The position numbers and the translations under genes were made by a program. From Sisyra terminalis (taxonomy: Eukaryota > Arthropoda > Insecta > Neuroptera > Sisyridae): a stretch of 64,000 nt of DNA. Under the pieces are notes generated by a model. The model was not told where the DNA came from. It saw nothing but the letters and a program-made list of their open reading frames with translations, and made no database searches. Below are positions 31,955 through 44,067 of the stretch, piece after piece (the first letter of the stretch is position 1; every line of letters begins with the position of its first letter). The stretch is from contig OY292277.1 of NCBI GenBank assembly GCA_958496175.1, forward strand, positions 37,893,050 to 37,957,049, given 5' to 3'.

Positions 31955-34900
31955 GTATTAGTTATTGGAACTTCCATCAACATGGTTATTGTATGCTAAC
32001 ATTTATCAATGATTTTAATAGATACCAGCTTATTTTAGTAATTTATTTGTTCTTTATGGATTTCCTATTGCGATGCATCAATGGCTTAAGATTAGTTCAG
32101 TAATGTTGGACATATTGGAATATGAGATACTTTGTATTAAATGGTTGCAAATTTTAAAGTCAAAGCAAGGTTAAAAATCAAAGAATGTAGGTGTTATGAA
32201 AGAATGTGAGTGAATCATAGAAAAGGTAAATATTTTCGTAAAAAAGATACCAAAAGCGATTAGGTAAAACTTTTGAATCGAAAAAAATGCAAGATGTGAA
32301 ACACCAGCTTGTGGTGGTGAAGACGAGGAATGATTAACGATCAATTTTGCTGATGGGACGAAATGGGACGCAACCTAACCATAGTGTGATTATGATTATT
32401 CTCTTGTCTTAAGAAATTGGCCCACAACCATTCCACAACTCATTGATCATTCTTAAGTGGGAGCAAGATGGCAATCATCGTTTTGCTGCAACTGATGATG
32501 ATGATGGCTTGGCTGGCGAAATTTTTCGACTGGTGTTAAGTATAGGGTTTGCGTTTTTAATGCAGAAGGAAGAGGTGCAGGAGTCACCGTGATACACACA
32601 ATGTTAGTTTTTCGAATAACAACTTGTCGTGTAAAACATGTAATTATCGAAACCTAACACGACCACAGATTATTATCGAAATAGCGAGAGGAAAAAATCC
32701 TCTGCATACTATATCCACGATAAAAATTTATATAATAGCACTTAATCACTTCTCGTTTTTAATCGATCTAGGCATCCTGTTTTCTAGTAGGTAAATTATA
32801 CTATTTTTAAGAGAGGTGCCTTTCATATTTGATTCACACTAGCTTATTATATAAATAATAAAAAAAAAACAACCAATTCATTTAAAAAAACCAGAACTGT
32901 AACCTAATAACTTTAGAAGTAATCAATTTTAATACTAATTTGGAAAAATCAAATTAGTATAACAGCCTACAATTTGGGAGTGTAAAATTGTTTTTTTGAT
33001 GAAATTAATCTCAAAAATATAATTACCTACTCAATGTTTTGGCTATAAAAGACAAATAATTGTATAAAAAAATCAGAATATTACTTGTTAATGATTAAAT
33101 TTTTGATAGTTAAAATGGGAAGTATGGTGTAATGAAATGCTTGAAAGTACTATTAAGTAGTGTATGTCTTAGGTAAAGTGTAAATGAGTGAATATAGCTA
33201 TAATATTGGATGGTGCTAAGAATTAAAAAGTATCTTTTCGTTTGTAATTTATCCTTTTTACGACAATCTTATTCCTCATTTAGCAAAATTACAAACTTTA
33301 AAAGTCCTAGAAATTTCTTTCATCTGCCATGAATATAGTCTAACATTGAATAAAATTGAGTTAGAAAAATGATCGTTAAAATCTGAAATTTTCTAAAGAA
33401 ACTTTACGGTAAAAATGTAGATAATAAATATAACGGCATTTTTTTTCGTATTACTATGTAGTTCAAATAACTTTCTTTAAAAATGTTCAATGTAATAGTA
33501 TTTTTTTTTATATTTTGGCCAAAAAATTATAGATTTCTTTTGTCTTCGTTATAGTGCTTTGAAAGGTCTTTATAATGAAATTCAAAACAGTGTTTTAGCT
33601 AAAGTTTGGTTTTTCCACATAGTCTTATTTTTTTTTGGGAAAACTACTAAAATGAATGAAAATTTGTTTTTGTGTACGAAAAGTACACTAAAAATATAAT
33701 AAATCACCAAGGTCTTAGGTTTAAGGTCTTACAAAAAAAGAATTAATTGTTTGGGTTTCTTGGGTTTCCTTCAGAATTCAGCTAGTTGTTTATATGTTTT
33801 TACTTAAAAAAAAAACAAGAAAATCAAAATCACCAAAACTATTATTGGGTACCAGATAATAAAGAGAGTCACTAGAGGGTTGAAAAATTAATTAAGAAGA
33901 AACATGTTTTAACCTTCATTTGCCATTTTAAAATATCAAAGAAGGACAATATATGTACAAAAAAATGAAGAGTAAGTGTACCCAAAAAGAGGACCTAACT
34001 CATCAAAAAACTCCTAATATATTACACTTCGTACGATGACTTCAGTCTATGGTTCACTCCAAACTATAGGATAGAATGGATAATAATAAATATCAGAATA
34101 AGATCGGGAAATCATTATAGCACATTCAAACAGCTACATTGTACTATTGAAGAAAGGTAAGCATCCTTAACCATGGGCTTAAGTGTTAAATGATAAAAAA
34201 CAAACAAATATTATGTTTTGTAGTAGTAGTACTGAAGAAAACTGGAAAATTCTCAGTAAGTATCCAGTTCCTGACTAATAGTGACCTTAGGAACGAATTG
34301 GCAAAAAAAAAAACAATAAAATTTCGAGGGATATAGTCAAAAATATAATTGTGCTTAAAAATATCAATGTATGTTTAAAAACTCATAAATATGTGAGCTT
34401 TTTTATGATTTTTTTTTTGTATGTATATTGGTATTTATATCATCAGTGTTCTTATAGGTATGAATCTTGTAAACGTAAAAAAAGATATATATTTAAAAAA
34501 CGTTAATTTATTACTTATAACCAAGCATAAGTATGTGAATTTAGTTAAATCCATATTGATAATTAAAAATGTGGTAATATTACCAACTTCAATTAATTTT
34601 CGGAATTCAATTTTTAGTGGTACGAAGTTCACTGAGTCCTCTAGTTTTCATATAATATCGAAACATACAATTCTAATTGGAAAAGAAATAATCGATGGTT
34701 TTTTTCTAACCAAAACTACTATTAGGTGTACTGGAAAAGAATGTCGTTTTTAAATCTATAGTTATTTATTGGCCATTTATCTGTTTATAAGTTTTTTCCA
34801 AGTGGTACTAAAGACCACTTAGAGTGAATTATTAACTTATAAAAAATTACAAAAAATTTCAACATCTATATTAAAATGGTAAGACCAACAATCAGAAAGA

Positions 34901-36965
34901 TTTCAAATTCGGTATTGTATGCTTTTCGAGTTTTACAGGATAGCAACGCAAAGTTGTTACTAAAAACATTTTCAATGAATATCTTAGTGCATTAGATGTT
35001 CATTATTTCCAAATGAGTTTTTTTAAGTTCAAATTCGATAATTTTCATTTCTCCAATTGGTACCAACGAAATATGACAACAAATTTAATCAATAAAAAGT
35101 TAAGGAGGGAAATGGTGCCAAATGTATGTCAGAAAGTCGAAGAACTTTCAAATAATCCTAATCAATTTTAATCGATTGACCAAATACCCAAAAGTGTCCA
35201 AAAACTGTTAACCGATAAAATACTATGCAGCAAACCAGTAATGCAAGACTTCTTTGCGGAAGAACAGCCCTGGAAAATACTAATAAATTAAGGGATAGTG
35301 TGATATTGCCGTACCCACTATAATTGTCCAAAGTTATTCAATTAGATTTTTATTTATTTCAATCGTTGCTTCATTTACTAAGAGGTCAAAAAATTTAAAG
35401 CTTAAATGATATTCGAAATTAAATTTTTTGATACTTTCCTTAGTAATCAATTGATTTTTGCTAATTTGGCATTGAAAATTTGCACCCTAGATGTCAAAAT
35501 GATTATATCATTGATTTAAAATCAAAATTTGTTATGAAATTTTGGGTTTTCATTGTAAATTAAAAGTACAACATTAGTTTCCGGTCCCCCTAATATTTTT
35601 AAGAATCTACATTAATTATTGCATGACGATAAAATATTTTTGTTTTTTTAATTTTTAACAATTATTTTCTTTATTTTTTAATTGGTTTTTTGAGATTTTA
35701 TTAAGTGACTTCAAAACGGCACCTTGTTGTGCTTGTTACATAAAATGTACGTGTCAATTTTATTTAATCTTGAAAAAAAATATTGGAAAAAGTCGGAAAT
35801 GAATATGGATGTATTGGAAAACACGTTATACTTAGTTTAATCATTACTTAATGTATATATATATATATATATTGGTCCCCTTTTACTAGTTTTTCCTGCT
35901 ATTATTCACATAAATCGACATAGGCTTGTCTCCGCTTTACGTCACCTGATATTAATTCAATGAAAAACTGTTAATTACAAATTGTTTCTATCAGCTTTTA
36001 TATTCTCTAACGTATAATGATTGAAAAGTTGGACTCCATAAGAATATGAGTACTTAAGTTAGTGGTAATTGCTTCAATTAACATACCCTTGTGATTTTTC
36101 AATGTTATAATTTGGCTATGGAAAGCTATGACGATTCTAAGACAAGAATTTAAATTAAGGGTATAAAAAGTGTTGTGGCTCTTGGAATTGTTTTCTCGAT
36201 GCGTTTTTATGCTCTTTATTAGAGGTACCCACTTTCCACTGTACTACCGGTGATGTAATGATGATATGTTTGGTCGAAACGAGCTCGTAATTCATAATCA
36301 TTGGGCCTTATTGGGACCCTATCATAAATGCTGTTGACGAGACCACCACTCACGATTCATTAAATTCAAAATAAAAACTCCATCAGCTGCAAAGAAATTA
36401 ACAGTGAAACAACGAGTAAACAACGTAATTTAAGGTTTTATGTGTTAATTTGAATAAAGTACGGTTGTTGCCAGTAGGCGCGTTTTTTTTCTTTTTTTTT
36501 TTTTTTTTGGAGGATTTCTTATGAGATTAGAAAGAGGAAAGGCATGTAAATTATACCTCCACTCACCTTTGGCTATGTTTTCAGTCATGATTGATTGGTC
36601 AAATTTTATGGGTAATTTTCTTCTAATGGACATTGAAAAGAATGTATGAACGTGAAAAGATCGGTACTTACTTAAAACCAGTTTCTTGTAACTAAGACAT
36701 TTCCACTTTTTCACTAAATTTCTTCTACAGAAAAAAGGCTAAAGGCTTACTAATTTATTTAAATAATTATACTGAATTATACTGATCTACAAAACTCATT
36801 TTTTTGTTCCACGAAAACATATATCAATTTTTGGATGTGCTGTGGTCACCAAACAATAATATTTCTATGAAAAAAATTAGTATCTCAGGTTTTTTTACGA
36901 AAAGTACAAAAATAGGCAAATTATTACTTATCAATATAATATATATAATAATCCTTCCAACTGAG
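31955..36965. other. Long stretch without recognised gene
   Basis: Mostly AT-rich. Notable points: a GC-richer patch at 32,280-32,560 with gcaagatggcaatcat (YY1-like) and gatgatgatgatgg; an (AT)n run at 35,853-35,873; poly-T at 36,483-36,509. The short + frame at 34421-34753 and minus frame at 36445-36714 match no family. Confidence 0.45.
36591..36659. repeat. Identical 69-bp direct repeat, copy 1
   Basis: Begins ttgattggtcaaattttatg and ends gaacgtgaaaag. It is identical at every base to 39149-39217, 2.56 kb away, while the flanks are unrelated. This is far better conserved than any other repeat in the window except the centre of the foldback at 21300. Confidence 0.9.
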
Positions 36966-37531
36966 CGGTAGTTCTATTCCCCAAAAACAGCGCGCAATAA
37001 AAAACCGCGCAATGTGAACCCTGTTTTCTATGAAAATAGGAGTGCTTGGGTCCTAATATAAGAAAACTTTCGAAAAAAGAAATGAAAATTTACATTCAAA
37101 CAAAAATTAACATTGCAAATAAATTATAAACTAAAAAACTAATATAAAATTCCAAAAACCAATTGAAATACAAAAAATATCAGTAATATAAACATATTAT
37201 GAATATTTCAGAATAAAATAAGGTTTTCTGTTACATAACAGATCAGTCGCTTATATATACATTCTGATGAGCTTTTTTTTTCTTTGAAAAAAAAAACAAG
37301 CTATCTTGGATTATTTACCAGCCATATTCCTACTATCCGTAAAACTTTTTCATAAAAAATCAAAGTACCTGATGAATTTCTGCCAAAATTTAAGGCATGC
37401 GTGGAAACAAATATTTTAAATACCGCGCAGTGTGAAATTATAATCGTGCAGTGCAAAAATCGGTATTAAGAATTCAATTCGTGCAGTAGAAAACCGCGTA
37501 ATGAAAACCCGCGAAGTAAGAGGAATTACTG
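36966..37531. mobile_element. pogo/Tigger-like element remnant
   Basis: The right end, read inward on the minus strand, is CAGTAATTCCTCTTAC, then TTCGCGGGTTTTCATTACGC. A TA dinucleotide follows it at 37532-37533. The left end cggtagttctattccc resembles it in inverse orientation, but no TA precedes it. Near both ends a ~17-base word like CCGCGCAGTGTGAAAA is repeated loosely (six units at 37,420-37,525). This fits a Tigger-type terminal region, but no transposase is visible. Confidence 0.5.
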
Positions 37532-38009
37532 TATATATAAAATTTAATGTTCATTTGTCCAAAACGTAAATATCCTTAAGTTCATTATCGATTGTTTTGA
37601 AACTTTTACACGACGTCGTAATGATACACGCAAAGGTTTTGGTTACTTCAGCAGTTTCAATAGAGTCTCACATCAACAGGTACAGCAAATGATGCTGCGG
37701 GTTGTCAAGGGAGGTTTTTATTGGTATTTTTGCAACATAGATATTTTTAGAAATTTAACGATTTTTCTCAAAACTTAATTGAAAAATGTATATTTTGAAG
37801 GTAACACTTGTACTATAGGTATAACGAGGGATACTGCAAGTTGCTAAGAAAGGTGCTTTTAATGTTTCACGAAAATGTTTTACTGCTATTATAATATAGA
37901 CTGACAGGACAACGTCCACTGGGTTCAGCTAATTGTACAGAAAATAGTTAACATTTTTGAGAGTATTAATTGGCTTATGGGAGATTTCTTGTAAGTCTCC
38001 AATAGTAAA

Positions 38010-38400
38010 CTGCTAAATTCCGGGGTTCTATTTTCGTTGATACGACTGTCCTATTCCGGAAACATCTTATTAAAATATCTTACCTGGCTCATCACTCTCA
38101 ACACCTAAGCTTTTCAAGTTTTCGGGAAGAAAACCGAGATGACCGTCTAAATTCTAGCATATATATTTTCGAGGATATGTTACACCTTATTGCAAGAAAT
38201 ATTCAATTTTTCACTCTATGGTTTCCTAGAAAATTGTAGATGACATTCAATAAATCATTTTCGCGCGGATTTTTCCTGATCAGTCATTTTTTCTTTCAAG
38301 TTCTTATCCTTTCTTGGAGCTAGTAATTGGGGATCAACAAATATATCCTATTTATTTCTTACGTCACTAAGTCCAGAGGATTTCTTTCTTTGAGGTTTGC
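38010..38400 (-). pseudogene. Degenerate fragment of a repetitive insect protein family
   Basis: On the minus strand one frame gives LLAPRKDKNLKEKMTDQEKS near 38,290-38,340. Further on, after stops and shifts, another gives HLGFLPENLKSLGVESDEPG near 38,100-38,160. Together they resemble a much-copied insect protein with a hydrophobic core followed by HLDFFPENLGDVSDEHGER. The function of that family is not known to me; its high copy number suggests a transposon origin. Several stops and frameshifts show this copy is dead. Confidence 0.4.
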
Positions 38401-38589
38401 ATAGATTTAAAAAAATTTTTTTTTTTTATTACGTTGAGTTTTATACCATATACAATAGTGATAAAAATATGGCTTTAGATTTACTAAAGCTCCATTTTTA
38501 ATATTCTTAAAACCTAGAGTATGGAGTTCATGTTTGGGCTATGTATTCGCGTATGTGCTACGTTAATATCCATGCTAACTTCCTTGTCT

Positions 38590-38975
38590 ACTGTTTTAAT
38601 TTTACTTTTCGGTTTAGTTTTGGATTCGGTGAAATATTTACCGAAACTACAACCAAAACTGCATTCGTAAGCCATCGGATAGCCTTTCAAAATGAGATCT
38701 GGAGTCGAGACTTCATAATAATTGGGTAAATTTATTAGATGTGCTTCTATTCATCCAACAAATGAATTCTCTTTGAAGTGGAATTATTTCATTTCCATGT
38801 ACAACAACTTACATGTTTATAATTAGAGCAATAAATAATTTAATAAACCAAAGTATTGACTGAAAATAAAGTTTTGGTTTCGGTTTCAGCAGAAACTTAG
38901 AGAGAAATCGAAAATCGGTTTCGGTTGTAAAACTTAGTTTCGACTGAAAATAAGACTCAATCCTTAATAGACTCA
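38590..38975. repeat. TTTCGGTTT-rich repeat cluster
   Basis: Words of the type tttcggttt and their inverse (accgaaac, aaccaaaac) recur at 38,608-38,660 and 38,876-38,965. The same vocabulary is seen at 19,396-19,460, 19,811-19,890 and 62,120-62,190, where it faces itself. Probably one or more decayed MITE ends. Confidence 0.4.
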
Positions 38976-39148
38976 TATTGTATTAAGAGCACATTCCATA
39001 TATCACATCACAGATTAGAGATACCAGGATTTCGAACGTAATGTTAAGAAATCAATTTGAGGTATTTAAGGTATCAATTTGAGGTCCAGTACCGGTAAAG
39101 TGGGCTACACTTCCCCAAGTACGCGTTTTAATTACTACGCGGGAAGTA

Positions 39149-39217
39149 TTGATTGGTCAAATTTTATGGGTAATTTTCTTCTAATGGACATTGAAAAGAA
39201 TGTATGAACGTGAAAAG
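39149..39217. repeat. Identical 69-bp direct repeat, copy 2
   Basis: Second copy of the block at 36591-36659, in the same orientation and without a base change. It is followed within 20 bases by the diverged MITE at 39240. Confidence 0.9.
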
Positions 39218-39239
39218 TTCGTTATTATTAGAAACTGTA

Positions 39240-39420
39240 AATTCCAATCTACTGCACGATGGGAAATGTGTCATATGGCGTTGCCGCAAGAGCTTTTAGA
39301 GAACTAATTTATGTTACCTTAGTTACCTTACATAAGTTTCGGTTTTAGTATTGTAAACACACTAATAACGGCGCTACATCTTGAAATATTTTTCTTCACG
39401 CATTAAAACCTTAGCGACCT
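39240..39420. mobile_element. Diverged MITE related to 16802-17000
   Basis: The left side reads attccaatct, ctgcacgatgggaaatgtgt; the right side holds ggcgctacatcttga and a decayed inverse of the left. The order and words match the MITE at 16802, but the outer ends are worn. Confidence 0.5.
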
Positions 39421-40784
39421 TAGGCACATTCTGAATACTTGAGCTTTTAGTCACTTTCAGTGGCAAAAAAGAAAACTTTGATCTGGGTCTGTTATTGTAT
39501 ACATAAATATTGTGAAAAAGCCTATATTGTTCGGACTCCTTGTAGCTATACTCCATATGTCCTAATTTCACTTTAAGCAGGTAATCAAACTTTTCTACTG
39601 GTCAATATAACTTGGTTTTTGGCAGGTAATTATTATTTTAAAAAAATCAATACCAATATGTTGGCGAAAAGAATCAAAATTCTCCTGAAAAATTTGTTAA
39701 TCATCAAAGCTACCTTCTAATTTGGCTGATTTGATATTAAAACTGGAATCCAAACTCGTACCATTTCTAATTAAAATTTAACATGAGAACTGTACGAAAT
39801 GATAGGGGGAATTTATTCGAGAAAATTGAATATTTGTATTATAAGCCAATCAAAACCAATAATGACTATAACAAATGTAATTCAAATAATAATTCGAAAC
39901 AATAATTATAATTAGAAATGACCACACACGATGACGATGCACAGAAAAACCATTAGACCCAATGTCGACATCTTTTTTCCTAGTAGCCGTTCGATTTTTG
40001 GCCATACTTGTCCACTATACCTGCGCACAGCAGCGTAATTATTTTACTAAGGGTAATTTGAATAATTGTAAATGTTAATAACGACAATAAAACACAAACA
40101 TCATTACTACTTGACGAAATGTTGTCTAATCATCTTTAATTAATTAATGCTGTTAATTGTAATTAGTAATTAAGTTTGGATAGTTGAATTGGTCGAGTTA
40201 TGTGGAAGACTGTAATAAAGTGAACGGATAGAGAAATGAGTGGAGAAATTGATGACTTCAGTTGAATTGAAATTATTTTTTATTTGAATGGGATGTGACG
40301 CATATGTCATTTGAGATATAATTTTATTTTTTTATTATTTGTTTCTCTATTTTTATTTATTTATGGCACGAGAACAAAACGGGAAACACATCTGTCATCC
40401 ACATAGCAATCGAGTTAATGTGAGCTTTTAAATTAATATTTAATATTTGGTTTGGTAAAAACCATTGAAATATCTAACCATTTTTAACATGGATCTTGTA
40501 CAGTTGGATAGTTTTCAAAAATTTCTAGATCAAAGAAAAGTACCCCTAAAGTACCTTTTTTAATCTCATCAGAACTTAAAACAGTCAATTAATTCTTAGT
40601 TTTTTCAAATTATAATAAAAAAAAGAACAGTTTTTGACATTGAACAATTTGCTATACTTTGAAAATCTTTGAAATTTAAATACAAAACTATAAGTCTTTT
40701 GCAAAGACTTTTAAAGGTATTTTTTTCTCTTATCTTAATAAATATTGTAGATCATAAATCAAAGATAAATAGTATATGCTTTGT
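39421..40784. promoter_or_regulatory. Gene-free stretch with a homeodomain-type TAAT cluster
   Basis: At 40,130-40,176 there are at least five overlapping TAATTA/TTAATT words in about 45 bases (tttaattaattaatgc, ttaattgtaattagtaatta). Such clusters can be bound by homeodomain proteins, but simple AT-richness can also create them. I see no gene. Confidence 0.3.
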
Positions 40785-40948
40785 ATTGTTACTTAACGTC
40801 GCTTTATAACTACTAACGTCTTTAGCGACTTAAGGGGTAATAGAAATCCGTAAATCGAGAAATATCAAAAATTTGCTCGATACGAGATTCGAACCTAACA
40901 CTTTCACTTCCAGTTTTGGAGCGGTCATCTTGACCACTCGGTCACCAG
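40785..40948 (-). mobile_element. tRNA-derived SINE, copy 5 (best B box)
   Basis: On the minus strand it begins CTGGTGACCGAGTGGTCAAG, contains the intact B box GGTTCGAATCTCG, and continues with the tail tttctcgatttacgg, ttatt, then gttataaagcgacg and taa. This is the copy that shows most clearly the Pol III promoter origin. Confidence 0.8.
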
Positions 40949-41002
40949 AAGGCATAGTAGAATTAATAAAAAGATCTACTAGTCTACTAGTCTAAAGTCT
41001 AC

Positions 41003-41110
41003 TAGTGGCTGAGTGGTCAAGGTAGCCTCTCCAAAACTAAAAGGTCCTTGTGTCTAGCACATTTTTAATATTTCTCGATTTATGGATTTCTATTAACACT
41101 AGAGTCTATC
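41003..41110 (+). mobile_element. tRNA-derived SINE, copy 6
   Basis: It faces copy 5 head to head with 54 bp between: agtggctgagtggtcaagg, cctctccaaaact, then a deleted B-box region and the tail tttctcgatttatgg. The spacer contains tandem words of tctactag. Confidence 0.7.
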
Positions 41111-41448
41111 TAATACTGTGGTGTTTTTTTACTATCCAGATTTTATCGGTTACAATCATAGTTAAAAAGTAGTGGTAATAAAGATTGCCAAAAAATATTT
41201 GTGTTTATGTAGCCCAATTTTATTTTGGCTAAATTTTCAGCGGTGAATCAGCGCCGTTAAAAATTGAAACAAACTAATCTATAACTTTAAATTTTAACTC
41301 TTTTCAATGAAGAAATCATACCTGAAAGTTATGATATAAGAAAAAAAGGATTGCCTAGCTATAATAAGAGCATTCTATACATTCTATAGAAAAACCACTA
41401 ACATTTTTTTCATTAGTATTTATGATCACTAAACTTTCTCATATGTGA

Positions 41449-41449
<1 letters not shown>

Positions 41450-41521
<72 letters not shown>
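41450..41521. repeat. (AT)n microsatellite
   Basis: About 35 uninterrupted AT units. It ends exactly where the tail of SINE copy 7 begins. The length is probably variable between individuals and may be imprecise in the assembly. Confidence 0.9.
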
Positions 41522-41522
<1 letters not shown>

Positions 41523-41620
41523 GATATTGCTCGATTACGGATTTTTATTAATCCTAGACCTTAGAAGTTATAAAACGATAGTAAATAACAATTAAAAAAT
41601 TTTAGTTAAAAGATTTTTTA
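41522..41620 (+). mobile_element. SINE tail fragment, copy 7
   Basis: The tail (gctcgattacggatttt, attaatcctaga, gttataaaacgatagtaa, ataacaattaaaaaat) without head. The head seems to have been replaced by the (AT)n run. Confidence 0.6.
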
Positions 41621-41743
41621 ATTGATATTTTTGTAATTATTGCCTAATAAAAAGAAACCCTGGTTAAAAATACGTTCATTTTAATGGAGATTTTTGTACA
41701 GTTTGTATAAAATTACTATTGATAATATTGAGCTTGATACAAT

Positions 41744-41932
41744 ATTAGCAGTGTTTTACTTCATTTATTTCAATTGCAACATTTCGTTGGTATTATTCCA
41801 ACTTCATCAGGCAACTTGTAATATCTAATATTGTATTATCTAATATTTACAAGTTGCCTGATGAAGTGGGAGTAATACCAACGAAACGTTGCAATTGAAA
41901 TAAATGAAGTAAGACACTGCTAATTTATTTGG
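41744..41932. mobile_element. Foldback with two hammerhead-like motifs
   Basis: The arms 41744-41820 and 41847-41932 pair over nearly their whole length (ttagcagtgttttacttcat, ttcaattgcaac, ..., acttgtaa). Each arm contains CTGATGA-A-stem-loop-stem-CGAAA: on the + strand at 41858-41888, on the - strand at 41780-41810. The - strand copy has a perfect stem, GTTGG / CCAAC. The right flank to about 41,950 (ggtctaccacatcctga) is shared with 14610-14725, so the repeat family extends beyond the arms. Confidence 0.75.
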
Positions 41933-41950
41933 TCTACCACATCCTGATAT

Positions 41951-43917
41951 ATCCTTCACATTATTGAGCGTATATTTATACTTCATTAAGATACCTACGG
42001 TATCTTAATATCCCAGCTTTTCAATGCATTAAGATAAATAGTTTGGCGACAATTGAAAAAAATAAAATAAAAAGTGGGAATTATTCATACATTCTTTATA
42101 AGAACCGAAAAGTAAATTCGTATTCAATGGCCTTTTGAATATTCTATGCAGAATTGAAAAAAGAACTTGCCTTGAATTCTAAGCTTGATGTTATATAAAT
42201 ATTTCTACTGGCTCCTATTATTCATCACAAAAACTTTTCGCATCTCATTTACAATATCAATTAACAAATGAATTCTCCATTACAATAAATAACTGATTTA
42301 TTACCTAAGTAATCAATCTCGAAAAATGCACATATTTTAATCATTATTAAATTGTTAACGTAGAGCTTTTAGTTAACCACTATTATCCATGATTCATTCA
42401 AGATCAAAATGATTACAAATTAATTAAAAAAAAAGTAACTAATAAAAATTTCACTACATAAATACTAGAAAATACTCGTGAATTTTTTATTTTAATTTAT
42501 TCCAACTTGACTATGCTTTTTTTTGTTCATTCAACATCAAATTAACAAAGCTCTGCTGCATATAAATCAGGACTCATCAATTTGAATTATTAAATAGAGC
42601 TCCCCGAAAAAAAAATATGAATAAAAAACATATAAAACCAAATCATAAATTAATTATTTAATATGGTAAAGCGATTGGTAAAAAAATTTGTCTGGACCAC
42701 ATTTAAAATCAATTGGCAATATTGGTTATTGTAAACATTTTTTCCAATTGAATCTTTTAAATGGGATTATTAAAAACGTTTTTAATTTTCTTTTAAATAA
42801 ATGCCCTAATGAAAAATTGTATCAAAATCAGTGGCGTTTCATAATATTTTCAAAAGGGGATGCATTATTATACAAAAAAAATGACCTCTAAAACTGATTG
42901 AAGTTAAATACATTATGCTTTTTTTAATGACTCAAAAGTAAATCATGTCTCCTATTAAGGTTTTTGAACTGAATCTCATCTACATTCTTTTAATATTGGT
43001 TGAATGGTTTTCGGAAACTTAGATAAATCAATAACTTAAAGTTAAATTTTTCAAATTTTGCGACATTTCGTAGATACTTTCCAACTAAGGATTGCAATCC
43101 CGCAATGTTTCCAATTTAAAAATAGTAAGACTAATCTGGTGCTATTCACAAGTTCAGAAGAGATTGAAAAATCGAGGCCACTAAAGACACAGATACTCAA
43201 AAAACCTCAAAATTAGATTGATTAAAATTTTTAAGGTCCCATGGTTTTTTTTACATCACTTCATTTAGACTGGGTATATCTTTTTGTTAAGGTCGGGAAA
43301 ACTAGGAAAACTTAATTTGCATCCTTAATAAATAAATAATAGTTTTCCCACTTTCTGGGATGGCATGAAAGCTTTATACTGCGAAGGAAAAACCCATTTT
43401 TGAGTTAAATTGAGTTGAAGCAAAAGAGTTTCTTTGTATATCTTTAAGTTTTCAAGACACAAACCTCTGATACCTCCTTTCTGAAGAGGTTTCTCTTTTT
43501 CCTTGTTAGACCTCATTGTAGTCCTTGTTTTAGAGCGTTGTTTTGTACCAAATGTGCTAGAAATTTAAGAAACCGATTTTAACGACCCAAAAATTAGATT
43601 TCATAAGAGAACCAAATTTTTTTCAATATCCTCAAACCTATCCCCGTATTGATAGGAAAATGATACAAACTCCCAATTTGCCTGCTAGAAAAAAGCACTG
43701 GAAATAATAGTTCTAAACAGTTTTTCCGGTATATCCTTGAAAGGCTTTGTAATACCCAAAAGCTCCCTATTTTATTAAATAAAATGCCAGAAAATAACTA
43801 TTAAGATGTGGTTCTCGATTGTTTCTGAATCGTTTTGAAGATTAACGAAGAACAGCGCCTTTTTTTCTTCCCCCAGAAGTACAATTCGCTAACTAACGTC
43901 GTTTTTCTATTCATAAC
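41951..43917. other. No recognised gene
   Basis: A short palindrome attaagatacc/ggtatcttaat lies at about 41,984-42,009. Otherwise AT-rich. Open frames at 42688-42891 and 43325-43516 show no family content. Confidence 0.45.
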
Positions 43918-44058
43918 ACTCAGAGCTGTCAAAGATTATGGAGAAGTATCGAGGTACTAGATAATTTACATTTTCATAAAAGTATCCGAAGTTACTTTGG
44001 TATCTAGTTATTTTTTAAAAAAGGAACTTAAATACTTAGGTTACTTTTGGGTGAGTGA
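43918..44058. repeat. Repeat C with CAGAGCTG end, copy 1
   Basis: Begins cagagctg and continues with gtatc, ggtactagata, aagtatccgaagttactt, ttggtatctagtta. The reverse complement of 63165-63300 shares this order. The CAGAGCTG end and AGTAACTT words are of the kind seen in insect hAT non-autonomous elements. A SINE follows directly. Confidence 0.55.
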
Positions 44059-44067
44059 TTTTTTTTC

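Noticed and set aside
40785..41110. Genuine tRNA-Ser/Leu genes
   Set aside because: A and B boxes are present but arms do not close and a common non-tRNA tail follows in every copy: these are SINEs.
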